Of a stretch of DNA of 64,000 nucleotides, positions 57,843 through 64,000 are shown piece after piece. The stretch's first letter is position 1, and each line of letters begins with the position of its first letter. The stretch lies in assembly GCF_003716875.1 (NCBI RefSeq), contig NZ_CP033078.1, positions 1,612,001-1,676,000 of the forward strand. Direction: 5' to 3'. Position numbers and translations under genes: made by a program. The notes beneath the pieces are model-generated. The model had not been told where the DNA came from. It did not search any database and worked only from the letters and a program-made list of their open reading frames with translations. The DNA comes from Vibrio zhugei. GTDB taxonomy: Bacteria > Pseudomonadota > Gammaproteobacteria > Enterobacterales > Vibrionaceae.

Positions 57843-57884
57843 TAAAAAAATAGCGCTGTCTCAATAAGACAGCGCTATTGTGTT
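57843..57884 (-). terminator. Terminator after the cyd operon
   Basis: Stem AATAGCGCTGTCT (57849-57861)/AGACAGCGCTATT (57867-57879) with a T-run on the minus strand, past ybgE. Confidence 0.9.
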
Positions 57885-57924
57885 CATTTCCTCACCAACG
57901 CATTACTTTACAATGACTTTCTGA

Positions 57925-58230
57925 TTACGAGAATCTAACCACTGTCAGAACCGTTAAGATGATAAGAGAAAAATATGGACTGAACGTGATTTGCCAAATC
58001 CAATGGCGGGGTTTGAATCCAATGCCATAAACGACACTAGAACATACCGCCCAGATCAATAACACGCCTTTCACCATGTTAAAACCACCGATGTGATCAG
58101 CGTAGCTGACTGGGTTCCACATCACTAAACCAATGTGGATAAACCCCAGCACAATGGATAACAAGCGCAATGGCCAGTTATCCATTGGAGCATGCCATTT
58201 GGCAACACGTTCGGAACAATGACTATTCAC
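57925..58230 (-). CDS. ybgE: cyd operon protein YbgE
   Basis: 101-residue inner-membrane protein with three helices, matching the YbgE family (WPLRLLSIVLGFIHIGLVMWNP, DHIGGFNMVKGVLLIWAVCSSVVYGIGF). It begins at GTG 58230 and overlaps cydX by 8 bases. Role beside cytochrome bd not fixed. Confidence 0.9.
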   Translation of the reverse strand: MNSHCSERVAKWHAPMDNWPLRLLSIVLGFIHIGLVMWNPVSYADHIGGFNMVKGVLLIWAVCSSVVYGIGFKPRHWIWQITFSPYFSLIILTVLTVVRFS

Positions 58231-58330
58231 TGTCTTCGTCCATCATTTCACGATGTTCTAGCCATAAGGCATTAATGATACCGAATGCACAGGCTAGCAA
58301 CACCCCTAAAATCCAAGCAAAATACCACAT
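58223..58330 (-). CDS. cydX: Cytochrome bd-I small subunit CydX (YbgT)
   Basis: 35 residues, MWYFAWILGVLLACAFGIIN then ALWLEHREMMDEDSE. One membrane helix with the family-typical WYFAWILG start; stabilises the haem of the bd oxidase. Ribosome site AAGGAGC 6 bases before the ATG. It is 11 bases after cydB. Easily missed by length cut-offs. Confidence 0.95.
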   Translation of the reverse strand: MWYFAWILGVLLACAFGIINALWLEHREMMDEDSE

Positions 58331-58341
58331 AGACGTGCTCC

Positions 58342-59478
58342 TTAGTACATTGATTTCTGGTTGTCTTCAATATCTGATTTGCTGATACGACCGAACATTT
58401 TGTAGTAACAGAATGCGGTGTATAGCAGGATGATTGGCACAAACACAGCCGCCACACCCGTCATCAGTTTCAACGTCATTTCGCTGGACGTTGCATCCCA
58501 AATGGTTAAGCTCACATCTGGGTGAATGCTTGAAGGCATCACAAATGGGAACATCGCGAAACCAGCAGTAAAGATGATACCAACGGTCCCTAAACTTGCC
58601 ATAATAAAGGCAAATGCGGGTTTGCCGACACGTGAGAACAACGCAGCCAATAATGGCATAGCTACACCCAAGATAGGTGCCGCCCACATTAGCGGATACT
58701 CGTGGAAGTTATTCATCCAAGCCCCTGCTTGAGTCATCACGTCTTTATTTAGTGGGTTTGACGCCGCATTGGTATCGATCACGCTGTTGACGATGAAACC
58801 ATCCAGGTTTTTCACCCAGAAGCCTGCCGCAACAAACAGCACTGCACTCAATACACCAGTGATTTGAGCTAGGCGAGTCGCACGAGCATGCACTTGATCC
58901 GAGGCTTTCATTTGTAGCCATGTTGTTCCTTGGTTCAAGAACATCAATACGCTCACGAGACCACACAAGATACCAAATGGATTAAGCAGACCAAAGAAAG
59001 TGCCTTTGTAGCTCACCATAAGTAGGTTGTTAATTTCTAGCGGTACACCTTGCAACAAATTACCGAAAGCAACACCAATAATTAACGGTGGAATAAATCC
59101 GCTAAGAGAGATCCCGACATCCAACGCTTTACGCCAGCCGTCATCATCAATTTTAGCACGGTACTCTAGGCACAAAGGACGTAGCCATAAAGAAGCTAGC
59201 GTTAAAATCATCGCTAGGTAAAAACCGGAAAATGAGGCAGCGTATACCATTGGCCAAGCCGCGAATAACGCGCCACCAGCTGTAACTAACCAAACTTGGT
59301 TACCATCCCAGTGTGGTGCGATGGTGTTGATCATCATACGGCGTTCAGTGTTAGTTTTACCGATGAGAGGCACTAAGGCCCCAACACCCATGTCAAAACC
59401 GTCAGCAATCGCAAAACCAACGAACAATACACCAATCAGTACCCACCAAATAAATCGTAGGGCTTCGTAGTCAAACAT
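58342..59478 (-). CDS. cydB: Cytochrome bd ubiquinol oxidase subunit II
   Basis: 378-residue subunit with nine membrane helices; MFDYEALRFIWWVLIGVLFVGFAIADGFDMGVG at the start is typical. It supports CydA and helps quinol oxidation; no haem ligands. 16 bases after cydA. Confidence 0.97.
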   Translation of the reverse strand: MFDYEALRFIWWVLIGVLFVGFAIADGFDMGVGALVPLIGKTNTERRMMINTIAPHWDGNQVWLVTAGGALFAAWPMVYAASFSGFYLAMILTLASLWLRPLCLEYRAKIDDDGWRKALDVGISLSGFIPPLIIGVAFGNLLQGVPLEINNLLMVSYKGTFFGLLNPFGILCGLVSVLMFLNQGTTWLQMKASDQVHARATRLAQITGVLSAVLFVAAGFWVKNLDGFIVNSVIDTNAASNPLNKDVMTQAGAWMNNFHEYPLMWAAPILGVAMPLLAALFSRVGKPAFAFIMASLGTVGIIFTAGFAMFPFVMPSSIHPDVSLTIWDATSSEMTLKLMTGVAAVFVPIILLYTAFCYYKMFGRISKSDIEDNQKSMY

Positions 59479-59494
59479 TATCGTCTCTCCTTAC

Positions 59495-61081
59495 TTAAGC
59501 TTCTACTTGGCGGTTAACTTTGTCTTCAACAGAGTTACCGTTTTGCTCAAAGTGGTAACGGCCAGTTTTCAAGCTACTTGGACCAGTACGAGAAAATTTA
59601 ACCATCAAGAATACTTCAACAACCAAGAAGATTGTATAAAGCGCTAGAATCGCCACTAGAGTCGTGATTAATTCACCAGCTGTTAGCGCGGAAGCGGCAA
59701 CATTGGTTGGTAGAATTTCACCAACAGCCCATGGCTGACGCCCATACTCAGCAACAAACCACCCCGTTTCAACGGCAATCCATGGTAATGGAATGGCAAA
59801 TAATGCGGCTTTCAATAAAATTGGATGCTGATGGATTTTATTACGGCAAGTTTGGATAAATGCCGCGGCAAAAATCACTAACATAATCACGCCACAACCC
59901 ACCATGATACGGAACGCCCAGAACAGCGGCCATACTTTCGGGATAGAATCATCCGCCGCGGCTTGGATTTGTTGCTCTGTTGCATCGCTCACATTGTCTG
60001 TGTAGCGTTTCAAAAGCAATCCGTAACCTAAGTCGACTTTGGCTTTTTCAAACTCGGCTTTTTCTTCCGGTGTTTGCGTGCCATTACGAAGTTTTTCTAA
60101 CAATGAGTACGCATACATACCGTTACGAATACGTTCAATGTGTTCTTTACGCAAATCACGCAGACCGTGAACTTCAGTATCTAGCGAGCGAGTCGCAATA
60201 ATACCGAGAGCCCATGGCACTTGCAGCGCAAATTTCGTTTCTTGCTTAGCCTGATCAGGGAAGCCGATTAAGGTCCAAGCAGCTGGTGCAGGTTGGGTTT
60301 CCCACTCACCTTCAATCGCAGCCAGTTTGGTTTTTTGCACATCACCAAGTTCATAGCCGGATTCATCACCAAGGACAATCACAGACAAGACAGCTGCAAT
60401 ACCAAATGATGCCGCAACCGCAAACGAACGACGAGCAAACGGTAGGTCACGACCTTTCAATAGGTAGTAAGAACTGACACCCAGAACGAACATTGCACCA
60501 GTGGTATAACCAGCAGCAACGGTATGCACAAATTTAACCTGAGCGACCGGGTTAAAGATGATGTCCGCAAAGCTGACCATTTCCATTCGCATGCTTTCAT
60601 AATTGAATGTGGAACCTACTGGGTTTTGCATCCAGCCGTTCGCAATCAAAATCCAAAGCGCAGAGAAGTTTGAACCGATCGCCACTAACCACGTAGTTAC
60701 TAAGTGTTGACGTTTTGATAGACGATCCCAACCGAAGAAGAACAGTCCGACGAAAGTCGATTCAAGGAAAAAGGCAACGAGGGCTTCGATAGCAAGCGGA
60801 GCACCAAAAATATCACCCACATAGTGCGAGTAATAAGACCAGTTGGTTCCGAACTGGAATTCCATCGTTAAACCGGTGGAAACACCCAGTGCAAAGTTAA
60901 TACCGAACAGTTTGCCCCAGAACTTTGTCATGTCCTTGTAGACAGGTTTATCGGTCATTACGTATAGAGACTCCATGATGGCAAGCAAAAATGTCATGCC
61001 CAGAGTCAAAGGTACGAATAAGAAGTGATACATCGCTGTCAGCGCAAATTGCAACCGCGATAGATCAACTACGTCAATCAT
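59495..61081 (-). CDS. cydA: Cytochrome bd ubiquinol oxidase subunit I
   Basis: Haem b558/b595/d subunit reducing oxygen to water at high affinity. From ATG 61081 (AAAGGAG upstream) 528 residues, E. coli-type length with a full Q-loop. His19 (LTAMYHFLF) is the haem b595 ligand, and [14 protein letters not shown] carries the Met ligand of b558. A longer TTG reading to 61111 is rejected. Confidence 0.97.
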   Translation of the reverse strand: MIDVVDLSRLQFALTAMYHFLFVPLTLGMTFLLAIMESLYVMTDKPVYKDMTKFWGKLFGINFALGVSTGLTMEFQFGTNWSYYSHYVGDIFGAPLAIEALVAFFLESTFVGLFFFGWDRLSKRQHLVTTWLVAIGSNFSALWILIANGWMQNPVGSTFNYESMRMEMVSFADIIFNPVAQVKFVHTVAAGYTTGAMFVLGVSSYYLLKGRDLPFARRSFAVAASFGIAAVLSVIVLGDESGYELGDVQKTKLAAIEGEWETQPAPAAWTLIGFPDQAKQETKFALQVPWALGIIATRSLDTEVHGLRDLRKEHIERIRNGMYAYSLLEKLRNGTQTPEEKAEFEKAKVDLGYGLLLKRYTDNVSDATEQQIQAAADDSIPKVWPLFWAFRIMVGCGVIMLVIFAAAFIQTCRNKIHQHPILLKAALFAIPLPWIAVETGWFVAEYGRQPWAVGEILPTNVAASALTAGELITTLVAILALYTIFLVVEVFLMVKFSRTGPSSLKTGRYHFEQNGNSVEDKVNRQVEA

Positions 61082-61199
61082 AGTAACTCCTTTGTGTCGG
61101 CTGAAAGACACGTTAAATACATTAAAACACCGGCCGCGTTGTATAACTTAACTAATTGTTATAAAAAAGTGACTTATGTTGTTTCAATGTACCAATGTG

Positions 61200-61214
61200 G
61201 TTAGGTAATTGTTA
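61200..61214. promoter_or_regulatory. ArcA-like site upstream of cydA
   Basis: GTTAGGTAATTGTTA, two GTTA elements 11 bases apart, matching the direct-repeat form of ArcA boxes. It is 119 bases upstream of the cydA start. One site alone is weak evidence. Confidence 0.35.
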
Positions 61215-61342
61215 AGCACGAGCTAATATAGCTTGAGCTAATAATACTGTGGAAAACGGAATGTTTCAAAAGGTTTATAGAAGCGACCCACTGTAATAAA
61301 AATCAATATTCCGTATTGAAAACCACATAAGACAAATTCTAA

Positions 61343-61356
61343 ATGATCCAGATCAA
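61343..61356. promoter_or_regulatory. FNR-like site upstream of cydA
   Basis: ATGAT-CCAG-ATCAA, 9 of 10 bases of the TTGAT-N4-ATCAA consensus. It is about 260 bases upstream of cydA; consistent with oxygen control of the bd oxidase. Confidence 0.5.
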
Positions 61357-61475
61357 TAGATTAGCGGCCGTCTTGTTACTAATGGGTAAAATATAGAGGT
61401 GGGAGGCATTTTTTTACTACATAGTGGTAACAAACCAACAATAAGTTGTCACTTTTATGAGTGGGATAAATGTTT

Positions 61476-61505
61476 AAAAACGTGATCTTGATCGACCACG
61501 TTTTT
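61476..61505 (-). terminator. Terminator after ruvB
   Basis: Stem AAAAACGTG (61476-61484)/CACGTTTTT (61497-61505); on the minus strand T residues follow the stem. Confidence 0.8.
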
Positions 61506-61541
61506 ACAAATATAAATAAATATGACTATTTCTGACGCAAT

Positions 61542-62546
61542 TTATCGGTCAATACCAAAATGTAAATACGCGCGGTCCGAAGCGATGCGTCCACGTGGGG
61601 TGCGTTGTAAGTACCCTTGTTGAATTAAGAAAGGTTCTAACACATCTTCAATGGTGTCTTTTTCTTCGCCAATTGCCGCTGCTAAGTTGTCTAGCCCGAC
61701 CGGCCCGCCTGCAAATTTTTCCATAATCGCGAGCAAAAGTTTGCGGTCCATGTAATCAAATCCTTGATGATCGACATCCAACATATTGAGAGCTTTATCG
61801 GCAATATCGGCACTGATATGCCCATCACTTTTTACTTCCGCGTAATCACGCACGCGGCGTAATAAACGATTGGCAATACGGGGTGTCCCACGTGCTCGTC
61901 TTGCCACTTCCAGTGCCCCTTCAGGCTCCATCGACAATCCTAAGCATTCAGCACTGCGTTGAACAATAAATTGTAAATCGGCAATTTTGTAATATTCCAA
62001 TCGTTGAACAATGCCAAACCGATCCCGCAATGGTGACGTTAATGACCCCGCTCGTGTGGTGGCACCAATTAACGTAAATGGCGGCAAATCAATTTTAATG
62101 GAGCGCGCTGCTGGGCCCTCGCCAATCATAATATCCAACTGATAATCTTCCATCGCAGGATACAACACTTCTTCAACCACAGGACTAAGACGATGGATCT
62201 CATCAATAAATAGCACGTCGTTTTCTTCAAGATTGGTTAGCAGAGCCGCTAAATCCCCGGCTTTCTCCAAGACCGGTCCTGACGTCGTCCGTATATTCAC
62301 ATCCATCTCGTTCGCCACGATGTTGGCCAATGTAGTTTTTCCTAACCCAGGAGGACCAAAAATCAGCAGATGGTCGAGCGCCTCACTGCGCTTTTGCGCA
62401 GCTTGAATAAAGATTTCCATCTGATCTCGCACATGATCTTGTCCTCGATAATCCGTTAGCTTTTTAGGACGAATAGCGCGGTCAATCAGTTCCTCTTCTT
62501 TATAAGTCGGATTTTCAGCGGCAATTAGGCGATCAGCTTCAATCAT
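61542..62546 (-). CDS. ruvB: Holliday junction branch migration ATPase RuvB
   Basis: Hexameric motor of the RuvABC resolvasome. 334 residues from ATG 62546 (AGGA 9 bases upstream); a longer TTG reading adds six residues. Walker [13 protein letters not shown], Walker B FIDEIHRL, sensor GATTRAG and the C-terminal winged helix RTPRGR. Downstream of ruvA by 86 bases. Confidence 0.97.
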   Translation of the reverse strand: MIEADRLIAAENPTYKEEELIDRAIRPKKLTDYRGQDHVRDQMEIFIQAAQKRSEALDHLLIFGPPGLGKTTLANIVANEMDVNIRTTSGPVLEKAGDLAALLTNLEENDVLFIDEIHRLSPVVEEVLYPAMEDYQLDIMIGEGPAARSIKIDLPPFTLIGATTRAGSLTSPLRDRFGIVQRLEYYKIADLQFIVQRSAECLGLSMEPEGALEVARRARGTPRIANRLLRRVRDYAEVKSDGHISADIADKALNMLDVDHQGFDYMDRKLLLAIMEKFAGGPVGLDNLAAAIGEEKDTIEDVLEPFLIQQGYLQRTPRGRIASDRAYLHFGIDR

Positions 62547-62632
62547 GAATGGTTTCCTAAACAATGACAGGCGAGAGATTACGTCGCCTGTTTATAGCAC
62601 TAAATATAAGATGGCAGTATCAACAATACCAT

Positions 62633-63247
62633 TTACACCATGGATTTTAATGCATCACGAATCAATTGTTCACTCGTCATGCCTGGCTTAGCGATTTGCT
62701 GGACCACCTTCTCCGCTTGAGCAGCTTTATACCCCAGTACCAGTAATGCGCTCATGGCTTCTTCTTCTGCGCTTTGATCCACACCGGCTAAATTATCCAG
62801 TGGAGCGGCATTCGTTGCTGGTGTAAACAGATCGCCCGCACCCCACCCCTTCAGACGGTCACGCATTTCAATCACCAAACGTTCCGCTGTTTTCTTACCT
62901 ACACCGGGAAGTTTTATCAGCGTCGAGATGTCTTCATGCTCAACACAAGACACAAATTGGCTCGCGGTCATCCCCGATAAAATCGCTAATCCCATCTTAG
63001 GTCCCACGCCATTCGCTTTGATCACTTCACGAAATAAGGCACGCTCGCCTACAGAGCTAAAGCCGTAGAGTAACTGCGCATCTTCACGAACGACAAAATG
63101 CGTATAGATCATCGCTTCTTGTCCTATCTCTGGCAGTTCATAAAAACAGCTCATAGGCATTTGTACTTCGTAGCCAACACCATTGACTTCGATAAGAATT
63201 TCGGGAGGTTGTTTTTCAAGTAATGTGCCGCGTAAACGTCCAATCAC
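62633..63247 (-). CDS. ruvA: Holliday junction DNA-binding protein RuvA
   Basis: Binds four-way junctions and loads RuvB. 204 residues from GTG 63247 ([15 protein letters not shown]), as in E. coli where the gene also starts with GTG; the longer ATG reading adds eleven extra residues. Helix-hairpin-helix motifs around [14 protein letters not shown] and [16 protein letters not shown]. LexA-like box at 63297-63312. Confidence 0.96.
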   Translation of the reverse strand: MIGRLRGTLLEKQPPEILIEVNGVGYEVQMPMSCFYELPEIGQEAMIYTHFVVREDAQLLYGFSSVGERALFREVIKANGVGPKMGLAILSGMTASQFVSCVEHEDISTLIKLPGVGKKTAERLVIEMRDRLKGWGAGDLFTPATNAAPLDNLAGVDQSAEEEAMSALLVLGYKAAQAEKVVQQIAKPGMTSEQLIRDALKSMV

Positions 63248-63296
63248 GGGAGGTCCTTTTGGATCGATGAAACATATCAATGATGATAATCAATAA

Positions 63297-63312
63297 CTGG
63301 ATGGATAGCCAG
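63297..63312. promoter_or_regulatory. LexA (SOS) box upstream of ruvA
   Basis: CTGGATGGATAGCCAG, CTGG-N8-CCAG, close to the E. coli ruvA box CTGGATATCTATCCAG as I recall it. It is 49 bases upstream of the ruvA start codon, in a 123-base gap after ruvC, so ruvAB probably has its own SOS promoter. Confidence 0.75.
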
Positions 63313-63370
63313 TAAAACCGCGCAACGAGGCATTGCTCGTTGACGAATTGGACTGGCGATGCTCGGTTCT

Positions 63371-63892
63371 CTAGCGGTAACGACCTTTACGTGCACTGGT
63401 TGCTTTTCCTGCCAAGGCGACTAACGTTTTATTAGTATTGGCATGGCAGATCGCCACTCCGAGCGCATCAGCGGCATCTGCTTGTGGTGTTGCAGGGAGT
63501 TTTAGCATTTGTTTGACCATATGTTGGACTTGAGCTTTATCGGCCCCGCCAGTCCCGACCACCGCTTGCTTAATTAAACGCGCCGCATACTCAAATACAG
63601 GCAAATCCGCGTTGACCGCAGCAACAATAGCACTGCCCCGTGCTTGCCCTAACTTAAGGGCTGAATCCGCATTTTTTGCCATAAACACTTGCTCAATCGC
63701 AAAGACATCAGGCTGAAATTGAGTAATGATTTCGGACACACCCGCATAAATTTGTTTTAAGCGTTGTGGTAAGCCACCATCGGATGTGCGAATGCAGCCA
63801 CTGCCTAAATATTCTAAATGTCGCCCTTGTTGGCGAATCACACCATACCCAGTAATACGTGACCCTGGGTCAATACCTAAAATGATTGCCAT
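63371..63892 (-). CDS. ruvC: Holliday junction resolvase RuvC
   Basis: Endonuclease cleaving Holliday junctions. 173 residues with acidic catalytic residues in [13 protein letters not shown] (Asp8), AIEQVF (Glu) and [12 protein letters not shown] (two Asp near the C-terminus). It is upstream of ruvA-ruvB with a separate SOS box between. Confidence 0.96.
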   Translation of the reverse strand: MAIILGIDPGSRITGYGVIRQQGRHLEYLGSGCIRTSDGGLPQRLKQIYAGVSEIITQFQPDVFAIEQVFMAKNADSALKLGQARGSAIVAAVNADLPVFEYAARLIKQAVVGTGGADKAQVQHMVKQMLKLPATPQADAADALGVAICHANTNKTLVALAGKATSARKGRYR

Positions 63893-63956
63893 AAGTGGAA
63901 TTATTGCCTCTTTTATCGTCTAAGATGACTGACTTAATCAGTCCATAAAACAACAA

Positions 63957-63974
63957 AGTGGGCCGCAGCCCACT
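63957..63974 (-). terminator. Terminator-like hairpin upstream of ruvC
   Basis: Stem AGTGGGC/GCCCACT around CGCA, on the minus strand followed by TTTGTTGTTTT. It follows the gene entering from the right edge. Confidence 0.7.
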
Positions 63975-63984
63975 CTGTCTTTAC

Positions 63985-64000
63985 TTACGACGCCAAGTCG
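63985..64000 (-). CDS. Possible 3' end of a gene entering from the right, probably yebC
   Basis: The minus strand reads Asp-Leu-Ala-Ser-stop at 63999-63985, just before a terminator-like hairpin. In gammaproteobacteria yebC is usually immediately upstream of ruvC, so this may be its last codons. Only five codons are visible, so identity rests on synteny. Confidence 0.4.

Larger units (their letters stand above)
61082..61541. other. Intergenic region between cydA and ruvB with control sites
   Basis: AT-rich cydA upstream region with an FNR-like box (61343-61356), an ArcA-like direct repeat GTTA-N7-GTTA (61200-61214), and the ruvB terminator at 61476-61505. Confidence 0.5.

Overview
The window reads as a core chromosomal segment of a gammaproteobacterium of the family Vibrionaceae (Vibrio or a close relative; the species cannot be fixed from the sequence alone). 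The reasons are the Vibrio-style trp operon with a TrpR operator and leader peptide, FabV as enoyl-ACP reductase, the PanP aspartate decarboxylase, TfoX, HexR, a GspS/AspS-like lipoprotein, and a gene order (maeA-trxB-cydDC-rluB-yciO-rnm-trp-yciB-yciA-yciI-serC-tfoX; nadA-cpoB-pal-tolBARQ-ybgC-cydXBA-ruvBAC) that I recall from vibrios. There is no integrase, transposase, plasmid gene, CRISPR array or rRNA in the window.

Layout. 1-3780: galactose locus: the 3' end of galR, an orphan PAAR spike-tip gene, and galT-galK behind a control region with two GalR operators and a CRP-like site. 3787-8690: NAD-malic enzyme, a small DUF3392-like membrane protein overlapping a SanA-like protein, a DUF2797 zinc protein, and trxB behind a long inverted repeat. 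8825-13491: cydDC (ABC exporter needed for cytochrome bd), convergent with rluB. 13635-22201: yciO and rnm, divergent from a complete trp operon (trpL-E-G-D-CF-B-A) with promoter, TrpR operator and attenuator all visible. 22427-30917: yciB, yciA, yciI, a pilotin-like lipoprotein, metR, membrane proteins of unknown role, serC, a DUF945 protein and a small outer-membrane barrel.

30929-42633: tfoX (competence regulator), an HDOD protein, a LysO-type lysine exporter, panP (beta-alanine supply for CoA), hexR, grxA, the YbjL transporter, fabV and a short form of fadE. 43184-49341: the most accessory-looking part: a PLP-dependent desulfhydrase/deaminase homologue, a membrane protein with a degenerate GGDEF domain, an MHS-type MFS transporter and a glutathione-independent formaldehyde dehydrogenase, with long intergenic spaces and an orphan terminator. 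49537-49624: tRNA-Ser(GGA). 49779-64000: alaE, a YecA/UPF0149 protein, nadA, the Tol-Pal cluster, the cydA-cydB-cydX-ybgE operon with an FNR-like site, and ruvC, ruvA, ruvB with a LexA-like box; the last bases probably hold the 3' end of yebC.

How the parts fit: cydDC and cydABX lie about 45 kb apart but serve the same oxidase. GrxA and TrxB cover disulfide reduction. FadE and FabV cover fatty-acid degradation and synthesis. Nothing here is clearly a new multigene system. The best leads are regulatory or small: the orphan terminator near 43050, the trxB leader structure, the tfoX leader inverted repeat, the inactive-looking GGDEF protein, the orphan PAAR gene and the pilotin-like lipoprotein.
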